Position numbers and translations under genes: made by a program
Part shown: positions 51,201-61,478 of the stretch, one piece after another
Numbering within the stretch: the first letter of the stretch is position 1
Layout: each line of letters opens with the position of its first letter
NCBI GenBank assembly: GCA_963932145.1
Contig: CAWVQA010000099.1
Location: forward strand, 62,001-126,000
Origin: Acanthosepion lycidas
Lineage: Eukaryota; Mollusca; Cephalopoda; Sepiida; Sepiidae
Length of the DNA stretch: 64,000 bases
Direction of reading: 5' to 3'
Notes under the pieces: generated by a model
Database searches by the model: none
What the model was told of the DNA's origin: nothing
The model's input: only the letters and a program-made list of their open reading frames with translations

Positions 51201-52235
51201 AATTTGAAGGCAAAATATTTTTTTGCAGATCTTAGATTAGGTCTTTCCCAGTCCATAATGCTAAATTGAGGAAGTAAAATAGAAATAGTAATGGGAAACA
51301 GAACAGAAATGTACAGTGATCACACATTTTGTGCCCACAATCTTTTTCATGGAAATCCCAGTCATATGAGTCGAGTCCAGGCATGCTACGATCACGGTAT
51401 GAATTTAAAGGCAAAATATTTTTTTACAGATCTTAGATTAGGTCTTTCCCTGTCCATAATGCTAAATTGAGGAAGTAAAATAGAAAAACTAATGGGAAAC
51501 AGAACAGAAATGTACAGTGATCACCCATTTTGTGCCCACAATCTTTTTCATGGAAATCCCAGTCATATGAGACGAGTCCAGGCATGCTACGATCACGGTA
51601 TGAATTTGAAGGCAAAATATTTTTTTGCAGATCTTAGATTAGGTCTTTCCCAGTCCATAATGCTAAATTGAGGAAGTAAAATAGAAATAGTAATGGGAAA
51701 CAGAACAGAAATGTACAGTGATCACACATTTTGTGCCCACAATCTTTTTCATGGAAATCCCAGTCATATGAGTCGAGTCCATGCATGCTACGATCACGGT
51801 ATGAATTTGAAGGCTAAATATTTTTTGCAGATCTTAGATTAGGTCTTTCCTTGTCCATAATGCTAAATTGAGGAAGTAAAATAGAAATAGTAATGGGAAA
51901 CAGAAGAGAAATGTACAGTGATCACCCATTTTGTGCCCACAATCTTTTTCATGAAAATCCCAGTCATATGAGTCGAGTCCATGCATGCTACGATCACGGT
52001 ATGAATTTGAAGGCAAAATATTTTTTTGCAGATCTTAGATTAGGTCTTTCCCTGTCCATAATGCTAAATTGAGGAAGTAAAATAGAAATAGTAATGGGAA
52101 ATAGAAGAGAAATGTACAGTGATCACCCATTTTGTGCCCACAATCTTTTTCATGAAAATCCCAGTCATATGAGTCGAGTCCATGCATGCTACGATCACGG
52201 TATGAATTTGAAGGCAAAATATTTTTTTGCAGATC
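48219..52235. repeat. Q block, copy 1 of the super-repeat
   Basis: Contains marks that recur in 56054-59669: agtacag with gatcaagcatt and the rare ttttattaaagatc (48408), aaaaactaatgg (48420), class Q with cacacatt (48621), aaaaattaatgg (48822), gtcgattcc (49372 and 49975), ttccctttcc with gaggaagaaaatag (50447-50474, a 200-bp monomer), gtcatatcagtcg (51173), and ggctaaatattttttgc before ccttgtcc (51813-51850). Offsets to the second copy are 7835 bp at the left, 7031 bp in the middle and 7434 bp at the right, showing internal gains and losses of whole monomers. Three 200-bp monomers lie near 50473, 51019 and 51820. Confidence 0.85.
48822..50027. repeat. Three-monomer (603-bp) tandem duplication
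   Basis: 48822-49424 and 49425-50027 share order and marks: aaaaattaatgg with agaacag and gagacgagtccagg; class Q plus aaaaactaatgg with agaagag; then gtcgattccatgc. The second copy has one private change, ttagattatgtc near 49626. The other super-repeat copy has only 56657 and 56858 here, and 56858 starts as Q but continues as the gtcgattcc monomer. So the copies differ by net four monomers. Confidence 0.87.
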
Positions 52236-55200
52236 TTAGATTAGGTCTTTCCCTGTCCATAATGCTAAATGTAGGAAGTAAAATAGAAATATAAATAGGA
52301 AACAGAAGAGAAATATACAATGATCACGCATTTTGTGCCCACAATCTTTTTCATGGAAATCACAGTCATATGAGTCGAGTCCAGGCATGCTACGATCACG
52401 GTATGAATTTGAAGGCAAAATATTTTTTTGTAGATCTTAGATTAGGTCTTTCCCTGTCCATAATGCTAAATTGAGGAAGTAAAATAGAAATAGTAATGGG
52501 AAACAGAAGAGAAATGTACAGTGATCACGCATTTTGTGCCCACAATCTTTTTCATGGAAATCCCAGTCATATGAGTCGAGTCCAGGCATGCTACGATCAC
52601 GGTATGAATTTGAAGGCAAAATATTTTTTTGCAGATCTTAGATTAGGTCTTTCCCTGTCCATAATGCTAAATTGAGGAAGTAAAATAGAAATAGTAATGG
52701 GAAACAGAAGAGAAATGTACAGTGATCACCCATTTTGTGCCCACAATCTTTTTCATGGAAATCCCAGTCATATGAGACGAGTCCATGCATGCTACGATCA
52801 CGGTATGAATTTGAAGGCAAAATATTTTTTTGCAGATCTTAGATTAGGTCTTTCCCTGTCCATAATGCTAAATTCAGGAAGTAAATTAGAAATAGTAATG
52901 GGAAACAGAAGAGAAATGTACAGTGATCACCCATTTTCGGCCCACAATCTTTTTCATGGAAATCCCAGTCATATGAGACGAGTCCATGCATGCTACGATC
53001 ACGGTATGAATTTGAAGGCAAAATATTTTTTTGCAGATCTTAGATTAGGTCTTTCCCTGTCCATAATGCTAAATTGAGGAAGTAAAATAGAAATAGTAAT
53101 GGGAAACAGAACAGAAATGTACAGTGATCACACATTTTCTGCCCACAATCTTTTTCATGGAAATCCCAGTCATATGAGACGAGTCCATGCATGCTACGAC
53201 CACGGTATGAATTTGGAGGCAAAATATTTTTTTGCAGATCTTAGATTAGGTCTTTCCCTGTCCATAATGCTAAATTGAGGAAGTAAAATAGAAATAGTAA
53301 TGGGAAACAGAAGAGAAATGTACAGTGATCACCCATTTTGTGCCCACAATCTTTTTCATAGAAATCCCAGTCATATGAGTGGAGTCCAGGCATGCTACGA
53401 TCACGGTATGAATTTGAAGGCAAAATATTTTTTTGCAGACCTTAGATTAGGTCTTTCCCTGTCCATAATGCTAAATTGAGGAAGTAAAATGGAAATAGTA
53501 ATGGGAATCAGAAGAGAAATGTACAGTGATCACGCATTTTGTGCCCACAATCTTTTTCATGGAAATCCCAGTCATATGAGTCGAGTCCATGCATGCTACG
53601 ATCACGGTATGAATTTGAAGGCTAAATATTTTTTGCAGATCTTAGATTAGGTCTTTCCTTGTCCATAATGCTAAATTGAGGAAGTAAAATAGAAATAGTA
53701 ATGGGAAACAGAAGAGAAATGTACAGTGATCACCCATTTTGTGCCCACAATCTTTTTCATGGAAATCCCAGTCATATGAGTCGAGTCCATGCATGCTACG
53801 ATCACGGTATGAATTTGATGGCAAAATATTTTTTTGCATATCTTAGATTAGGTCTTTCCCTGTCCATAATGCTAAATTGAGGAAGTAAAATAGTAATAGT
53901 AATGGGAAATAGAAGAGAAATGTACAGTGATCACGCATTTTGTGCCCACAATCTTTTTCATGGAAATCCCAGTCATATGAGTCGAGTCCATGCATGCTAC
54001 GATCACGGTATGAATTTGAAGGCAAAATATTTTTTTGCAGATCTTAGATTAGGTCTTTCCCTGTCCATAATGCTAAATTGAGGAAGTAAAATAGAAATAG
54101 TAATGGGAAACAGAACAGAAATGTACAGTGATCACACATTTTGTGCCCACAATCTTTTTCATGGAAATCCCAGTCATATGAGACGAGTCCAGGCATGCTA
54201 CGATCACGGTATGAATTTGAAGGCAAAATATTTTTTTGCAGATCTTAGATTAGGTCTTTCCCAGTCCATAATGCTAAATTGAGGAAGTAAAATAGAAATA
54301 GTAATGGGAAACAGAAGAGAAATGTACAGTGATATACCCATTATGTGCCCACAATCATTTTCATGGAAATCCCAGTCATATGAGTCGAGTCCATGCATGC
54401 TACGATCACGGTATGAATTTGAAGGCAAAATATTTTTTTGCAGATCTTAGATTAGGTCTTTCCCTGTCCATAATGCTAAATTCAGGAAGTAAATTAGAAA
54501 TAGTAATGGGAAACAGAAGAGAAATGTACAGTGATCACGCATTTTGTGCCCACAATCTTTTTCATGGAAATCCCAGTCATATGAGTCGAGTCCATGCATG
54601 CTACGATCACGGTATGAATTTGAAGGCAAAATATTTTTTTGCAGATCTTAGATTAGGTCTTTCCCTGTCCATAATGCTAAATTGAGGAAGTAAAATAGAA
54701 ATAGTAATGGGAAACAGAAGAGAAATGTACAGTGATCACCCATTTTGTGCCCACAATCTTTTTCATGGAAATCCCAGTCATATGAGACGAGTCCATGCAT
54801 GCTACGATCACGGTATGAATTTGAAGGCAAAATATTTTTTTGCAGATCTTAGATTAGGTCTTTCCTTGTCCATAATGCTAAATTGAGGAAGCAAAATAGA
54901 AATAGTAATGGGAAACAGAAGAGAAATGTACAGTGATCACCCATTTTCGGCCCACAATCTTTTTCATGGAAATCCCAGTCATATGAGACGAGTCCATGCA
55001 TGCTACGATCACGGTATGAATTTGAAGGCAAAATATTTTTTTGCAGATCTTAGATTAGGTCTTTCCCTGTCCATAATGCTAAATTGAGGAAGTAAAATAG
55101 AAATAGTAATGGGAAACAGAACAGAAATGTACAGTGATCACACATTTTCTGCCCACAATCTTTTTCATGGAAATCCCAGTCATATGAGACGAGTCCATGC

Positions 55201-56053
55201 ATGCTACGACCACGGTATGAATTTGGAGGCAAAATATTTTTTTGCAGATCTTAGATTAGGTCTTTCCCTGTCCATAATGCTAAATTGAGGAAGTAAAATA
55301 GAAATAGTAATGGGAAACAGAAGAGAAATGTACAGTGATCACCCATTTTGTGCCCACAATCTTTTTCATAGAAATCCCAGTCATATGAGTGGAGTCCAGG
55401 CATGCTACGATCACGGTATGAATTTGAAGGCAAAATATTTTTTTGCAGACCTTAGATTAGGTCTTTCCCTGTCCATAATGCTAAATTGAGGAAGTAAAAT
55501 GGAAATAGTAATGGGAATCAGAAGAGAAATGTACAGTGATCACGCATTTTGTGCCCACAATCTTTTTCATGGAAATCCCAGTCATATGAGTCGAGTCCAT
55601 GCATGCTACGATCACGGTATGAATTTGAAGGCTAAATATTTTTTGCAGATCTTAGATTAGGTCTTTCCTTGTCCATAATGCTAAATTGAGGAAGTAAAAT
55701 AGAAATAGTAATGGGAAACAGAAGAGAAATGTACAGTGATCACCCATTTTGTGCCCACAATCTTTTTCATGGAAATCCCAGTCATATGAGTCGAGTCCAT
55801 GCATGCTACGATCACGGTATGAATTTGATGGCAAAATATTTTTTTGCATATCTTAGATTAGGTCTTTCCCTGTCCATAATGCTAAATTGAGGAAGTAAAA
55901 TAGTAATAGTAATGGGAAATAGAAGAGAAATGTACAGTGATCACGCATTTTGTGCCCACAATCTTTTTCATGGAAATCCCAGTCATATGAGTCGAGTCCA
56001 TGCATGCTACGATCACGGTATGAATTTGAAGGCAAAATATTTTTTTGCAGATC
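52236..56053. repeat. HOR block: shortened unit plus one 10-monomer unit
   Basis: 52236-53641: D, ccaggc type, GDH type with gagacgag, an L/G hybrid (52839: aattcaggaagtaaattag then ttttcggccc), P, H with cataga, and M (200 bp). 53642-55651 (2010 bp): cttgtcc monomer ending gatggc/gcatatc, S, agaacag/cacacatt with ccaggc, B (202 bp, class Q start, near 54333), L, GDH/gagacg, G, P, H, M (200 bp). 55652-56053 restarts with the cttgtcc monomer and S, then jumps to the Q block. In the 10-monomer version the D and ccaggc monomers of the 11-monomer version are replaced by one monomer. Confidence 0.85.
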
Positions 56054-59000
56054 TTAGATTAGGTCTTTCCCTGTCCATAATGCTAAATTGAGGAAGTAAA
56101 ATAGAAATAGTAATGGGAAACAGTACAGAAATGTACAGTGATCAAGCATTTTGTGCCCACAATCTTTTTCATGGAAATCCCAGTCATATGAGTCGAGTCC
56201 ATGCATGCTACGATCACGGTATGAATTTAAAGGCAAAATATTTTATTAAAGATCTTAGATTAGGTCTTTCCCTGTCCATAATGCTAAATTGAGGAAGTAA
56301 AATAGAAAAACTAATGGGAAACAGAACAGAAATGTACAGTGATCACCCATTTTGTGCCCACAATCTTTTTCATGGAAATCCCAGTCATATGAGACGAGTC
56401 CAGGCATGCTACGATCACGGTATGAATTTGAAGGCAAAATATTTTTTTGCAGATCTTAGATTAGGTCTTTCCCAGTCCATAATGCTAAATTGAGGAAGTA
56501 AAATAGAAATAGTAATGGGAAACAGAACAGAAATGTACAGTGATCACACATTTTGTGCCCACAATCTTTTTCATGGAAATCCCAGTCATATGAGTCGAGT
56601 CCATGCATGCTACGATCACGGTATGAATTTGAAGGCAAAATATTTTTTTGCTGATCTTAGATTAGGTCTTTCCCTGTCCATAATGCTAAATTGAGGAAGT
56701 AAAATAGAAAAATTAATGGGAAACAGAACAGAAATGTACAGTGATCACCCATTTTGTGCCCACAATCTTTTTCATGGAAATCCCAGTCATATGAGACGAG
56801 TCCAGGCATGCTACGATCACGGTATGAATTTGAAGGCAAAATATTTTTTTGCAGATCTTAGATTAGGTCTTTCCCAGTCCATAATGCTAAATTGAGGAAG
56901 TAAAATAGAAATAGTAATGGGAAACAGAAGAGAAATGTACAGTGATCACGCATTTTGTGCCCACAATCTTTTTCATGGAAATCCCAGTCATATGAGTCGA
57001 TTCCATGCATGCTACGATCACGGTATGAATTTGAAGGCAAAATATTTTTTTGCTGATCTTAGATTAGGTCTTTCCCTGTCCATAATGCTAAATTGAGGAA
57101 GTAAAATAGAAATAGTAATGGGAAACAGAAGAGAAATGTACAGTGATCACGCATTTTGTGCCCACAATCTTTTTCATGGAAATCCCAGTCATATGAGTCG
57201 AGTCCAGGCATGCTACGATCACGGTATGAATTTGAAGGCAAAATATTTTTTTGCTGATCTTAGATTAGGTCTTTCCCTGTCCATAATGCTAAATTGAGGA
57301 AGTAAAATAGAAATAGTAATGGGAAACAGAAGAGAAATGTACAGTGATCACGCATTTTGTGCCCACAATCTTTTTCATGGAAATCCCAGTCATATGAGTC
57401 GAGTCCAGGCATGCTACGATCACGGTATGAATTTGAAGGCAAAATATTTTTTTGCTGATCTTAGATTAGGTCTTTCCCTTTCCATAATGCTAAATTGAGG
57501 AAGAAAATAGAAATAGTAATGGGAAACAGTACAGAAATGTACAGTGATCACGCATTTTGTGCCCACAATCTTTTTCATGGAAATCCCAGTCATATGAGTC
57601 GAGTCCATGCATGCTACGATCACGGTATGAATTTAAAGGCAAAATATTTTTTTACAGATCTTAGATTAGGTCTTTCCCTGTCCATAATGCTAAATTGAGG
57701 AAGTAAAATAGAAATAGTAATGGGAAACAGTACAGAAATGTACAGTGATCACGCATTTTGTGCCCACAATCTTTTTCATGGAAATCCCAGTCATATGAGA
57801 CGAGTCCAGGCATGCTACGATCACGGTATGAATTTGAAGGCAAAATATTTTTTTACAGATCTTAGATTAGGTCTTTCCCTGTCCATAATGCTAAATTGAG
57901 GAAGTAAAATAGAAATAGTAATGGGAAACAGAAGAGAAATGTACAGTGATCACGCATTTTGTGCCCACAATCTTTTTCATGGAAATCCCAGTCATATGAG
58001 TCGAGTCCATGCATGCTACGATCACGGTATGAATTTAAAGGCAAAATATTTTTTTACAGATCTTAGATTAGGTCTTTCCCTGTCCATAATGCTAAATTGA
58101 GGAAGTAAAATAGAAATAGTAATGGGAAACAGTACAGAAATGTACAGTGATCACGCATTTTGTGCCCACAATCTTTTTCATGGAAATCCCAGTCATATCA
58201 GTCGAGTCCATGCATGCTACGATCACGGTATGAATTTGAAGGCAAAATATTTTTTTGCAGATCTTAGATTAGGTCTTTCCCTGTCCATAATGCTAAATTG
58301 AGGAAGTAAAATAGAAATAGTAATGGGAAACAGTACAGAAATGTACAGTGATCAAGCATTTTGTGCCCACAATCTTTTTCATGGAAATCCCAGTCATATG
58401 AGTCGAGTCCATGCATGCTACGATCACGGTATGAATTTAAAGGCAAAATATTTTTTTACAGATCTTAGATTAGGTCTTTCCCTGTCCATAATGCTAAATT
58501 GAGGAAGTAAAATAGAAAAACTAATGGGAAACAGAACAGAAATGTACAGTGATCACCCATTTTGTGCCCACAATCTTTTTCATGGAAATCCCAGTCATAT
58601 GAGACGAGTCCAGGCATGCTACGATCACGGTATGAATTTGAAGGCAAAATATTTTTTTGCAGATCTTAGATTAGGTCTTTCCCAGTCCATAATGCTAAAT
58701 TGAGGAAGTAAAATAGAAATAGTAATGGGAAACAGAACAGAAATGTACAGTGATCACACATTTTGTGCCCACAATCTTTTTCATGGAAATCCCAGTCATA
58801 TGAGTCGAGTCCATGCATGCTACGATCACGGTATGAATTTAAAGGCAAAATATTTTTTTACAGATCTTAGATTAGGTCTTTCCCTGTCCATAATGCTAAA
58901 TTGAGGAAGTAAAATAGAAAAACTAATGGGAAACAGAACAGAAATGTACAGTGATCACCCATTTTGTGCCCACAATCTTTTTCATGGAAATCCCAGTCAT

Positions 59001-59267
59001 ATGAGACGAGTCCAGGCATGCTACGATCACGGTATGAATTTGAAGGCAAAATATTTTTTTGCAGATCTTAGATTAGGTCTTTCCCAGTCCATAATGCTAA
59101 ATTGAGGAAGTAAAATAGAAATAGTAATGGGAAACAGAACAGAAATGTACAGTGATCACACATTTTGTGCCCACAATCTTTTTCATGGAAATCCCAGTCA
59201 TATGAGTCGAGTCCATGCATGCTACGATCACGGTATGAATTTGAAGGCTAAATATTTTTTGCAGATC
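56054..59267. repeat. Q block, copy 2 of the super-repeat
   Basis: Repeats the marks of 48219-51833 in order: ttttattaaagatc (56243), aaaaactaatgg, class Q/cacacatt, aaaaattaatgg, a fused Q/gtcgattcc monomer (56858), two ccaggc types, ttccctttcc with gaggaagaaaatag (57478-57505, 200 bp), agtacag types and gtcatatcagtcg (58195). A second agtacag/gatcaagcatt - aaaaactaatgg - Q series follows (58264-58866), then aaaaactaatgg (58867) and a Q monomer ending ggctaaatattttttgc (200 bp, near 59255). Unlike copy 1, the monomer 57862 keeps seven Ts (copy 1 has six near 51019). Confidence 0.85.
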
Positions 59268-59669
59268 TTAGATTAGGTCTTTCCTTGTCCATAATGCTAA
59301 ATTGAGGAAGTAAAATAGAAATAGTAATGGGAAACAGAAGAGAAATGTACAGTGATCACCCATTTTGTGCCCACAATCTTTTTCATGGAAATCCCAGTCA
59401 TATGAGTCGAGTCCATGCATGCTACGATCACGGTATGAATTTGATGGCAAAATATTTTTTTGCATATCTTAGATTAGGTCTTTCCCTGTCCATAATGCTA
59501 AATTGAGGAAGTAAAATAGTAATAGTAATGGGAAATAGAAGAGAAATGTACAGTGATCACCCATTTTGTGCCCACAATCTTTTTCATGAAAATCCCAGTC
59601 ATATGAGTCGGGTCCATGCATGCTACGATCACGGTATGAATTTGAAGGCAAAATATTTTTTTGCAGATC

Positions 59670-59870
59670 TTAGATTAGGTCTTTCCCTGTCCATAATGCT
59701 AAATGTAGGAAGTAAAATAGAAATATAAATAGGAAACAGAAGAGAAATATACAATGATCACGCATTTTGTGCCCACAATCTTTTTCATGGAAATCACAGT
59801 CATATGAGTCGAGTCCAGGCATGCTACGATCACGGTATGAATTTGAAGGCAAAATATTTTTTTGTAGATC
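59670..59870. repeat. D-class monomer (type copy)
   Basis: The most diverged frequent class. It has aaatgtagg for aaattgagg, gaaatataaatagg for gaaatagtaatggg, aaatatacaatgat for aaatgtacagtgat and aaatcacag for aaatcccag; most changes are toward A or T. BsrGI and the GGAAATCCC motif are lost. Seven copies: 31942, 33350, 41183 (hybrid), 42389, 52236, 59670 and 61881. It is always followed by a simple ccaggc/ccatgc monomer or, in the hybrid, by L. Confidence 0.9.
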
Positions 59871-60071
59871 TTAGATTAGGTCTTTCCCTGTCCATAATGC
59901 TAAATTGAGGAAGTAAAATAGAAATAGTAATGGGAAACAGAAGAGAAATGTACAGTGATCACGCATTTTGTGCCCACAATCTTTTTCATGGAAATCCCAG
60001 TCATATGAGTCGAGTCCAGGCATGCTACGATCACGGTATGAATTTGAAGGCAAAATATTTTTTTGCAGATC

Positions 60072-60273
60072 TTAGATTAGGTCTTTCCCTGTCCATAATG
60101 CTAAATTGAGGAAGTAAAATAGAAATAGTAATGGGAAACAGAAGAGAAATGTACAGTGATATACCCATTATGTGCCCACAATCATTTTCATGGAAATCCC
60201 AGTCATATGAGTCGAGTCCATGCATGCTACGATCACGGTATGAATTTGAAGGCAAAATATTTTTTTGCAGATC
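60072..60273. repeat. B-class monomer (type copy, 202 bp)
   Basis: Carries gatatacccattatg in place of gatcacccattttg plus caatcatttt for caatcttttt: one inserted base and several substitutions within about 35 bp. TGATCA (BclI) is lost and reading frames shift by one. Five copies, at 32344, 36164, 54245, 60072 and 62283, account for five of the seven 202-bp monomers of the window. Outside this patch the monomer is ordinary, so the patch arose once and spread with the HOR. Confidence 0.9.
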
Positions 60274-60474
60274 TTAGATTAGGTCTTTCCCTGTCCATAA
60301 TGCTAAATTCAGGAAGTAAATTAGAAATAGTAATGGGAAACAGAAGAGAAATGTACAGTGATCACGCATTTTGTGCCCACAATCTTTTTCATGGAAATCC
60401 CAGTCATATGAGTCGAGTCCAGGCATGCTACGATCACGGTATGAATTTGAAGGCAAAATATTTTTTTGCAGATC
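60274..60474. repeat. L-class monomer (type copy)
   Basis: Defined by aattcaggaagtaaattag for aattgaggaagtaaaatag. The TGA to TCA change removes the only stop of one plus-strand frame, so two monomers read through as 118-126 codons. Copies start at 32747, 33953, 35159 (hybrid 3' half), 36567, 41384, 52839 (hybrid with G), 54447, 60274 and 62485. The 16068 and 19886 monomers have the same stop loss without aaattag, so that stop was lost at least twice or one copy partly reverted. Confidence 0.88.
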
Positions 60475-60675
60475 TTAGATTAGGTCTTTCCCTGTCCATA
60501 ATGCTAAATTGAGGAAGTAAAATAGAAATAGTAATGGGAAACAGAAGAGAAATGTACAGTGATCACCCATTTTGTGCCCACAATCTTTTTCATGGAAATC
60601 CCAGTCATATGAGACGAGTCCATGCATGCTACGATCACGGTATGAATTTGAAGGGAAAATATTTTTTTGCAGATC

Positions 60676-60876
60676 TTAGATTAGGTCTTTCCTTGTCCAT
60701 AATGCTAAATTGAGGAAGCAAAATAGAAATAGTAATGGGAAACAGAAGAGAAATGTACAGTGATCACCCATTTTCGGCCCACAATCTTTTTCATGGAAAT
60801 CCCAGTCATATGAGACGAGTCCATGCATGCTACGATCACGGTATGAATTTGAAGGCAAAATATTTTTTTGCAGATC
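60676..60876. repeat. G-class monomer (type copy)
   Basis: Defined by cacccattttcggcccac, usually with gaagcaaaatag and a ccttgtcc start. Copies start at 41585, 52839 (3' part of an L/G hybrid), 54849, 60676, 62887 and 63892. In the 31-37 kb zone the same HOR position is held by monomers with cactttttctgcc (30937, 34154, 36969), so this slot was replaced between sub-families. Confidence 0.85.
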
Positions 60877-61077
60877 TTAGATTAGGTCTTTCCCTGTCCA
60901 TAATGCTAAATTGAGGAAGTAAAATAGAAATAGTAATGGGAAACAGAACAGAAATGTACAGTGATCACACATTTTCTGCCCACAATCTTTTTCATGGAAA
61001 TCCCAGTCATATGAGACGAGTCCATGCATGCTACGACCACGGTATGAATTTGGAGGCAAAATATTTTTTTGCAGATC
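60877..61077. repeat. P-class monomer (type copy)
   Basis: Defined by gctacgaccacggt and gaatttggaggc, with agaacag, cacacattttctgcc and gagacgag. Copies start at 31138, 34355, 35360, 41786, 53040, 55050, 60877 and 63088. It is always followed by class H. Copies in 31-36 kb also have aaatatacag, later ones aaatgtacag, which separates an older and a younger HOR sub-family. Confidence 0.88.
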
Positions 61078-61278
61078 TTAGATTAGGTCTTTCCCTGTCC
61101 ATAATGCTAAATTGAGGAAGTAAAATAGAAATAGTAATGGGAAACAGAAGAGAAATGTACAGTGATCACCCATTTTGTGCCCACAATCTTTTTCATAGAA
61201 ATCCCAGTCATATGAGTGGAGTCCAGGCATGCTACGATCACGGTATGAATTTGAAGGCAAAATATTTTTTTGCAGACC
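61078..61278. repeat. H-class monomer (type copy)
   Basis: Defined by gagtggagtccaggc, with gcagaccttag at its right edge. Copies start at 16671, 17475, 20489, 21293, 22901, 31339, 34556, 35561, 41987, 53241, 55251, 61078 and 63289. From 53 kb on it also carries catagaaatc. It is one of the few classes shared by the 14-23 kb zone and the later HORs, linking those regions by descent. Confidence 0.85.
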
Positions 61279-61478
61279 TTAGATTAGGTCTTTCCCTGTC
61301 CATAATGCTAAATTGAGGAAGTAAAATGGAAATAGTAATGGGAATCAGAAGAGAAATGTACAGTGATCACGCATTTTGTGCCCACAATCTTTTTCATGGA
61401 AATCCCAGTCATATGAGTCGAGTCCATGCATGCTACGATCACGGTATGAATTTGAAGGCTAAATATTTTTTGCAGATC
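61279..61478. repeat. M-class monomer (type copy)
   Basis: Defined by gtaaaatggaaatagtaatg and gggaatcag. The change creates an extra plus-strand ATG. Copies start at 31540, 32948, 34757, 35762, 42188 (aatgcaaatag), 53442, 55452, 61279 and 63490. In 53442, 55452 and 61279 its right edge is ggctaaatattttttgc with six Ts, giving 200 bp; in 63490 it is not. Confidence 0.87.

Larger units (their letters stand above)
59268..61478. repeat. 11-monomer (2211-bp) higher-order repeat, copy 1
   Basis: Monomer starts: 59268 cttgtcc type ending gatggc/gcatatc; 59469 S with catgaaaatc; 59670 D; 59871 ccaggc type; 60072 B (202 bp); 60274 L; 60475 cacccatt with gagacgag, ending gaaggg; 60676 G with gaagcaaaatag; 60877 P; 61078 H with cataga; 61279 M (200 bp, ggctaaatattttttgc). 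The +1 in B and -1 in M cancel, so the unit is exactly 11 x 201. Private to this copy: gagtcgggtcc (59609) and gaagggaaaat (60655). Confidence 0.93.
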
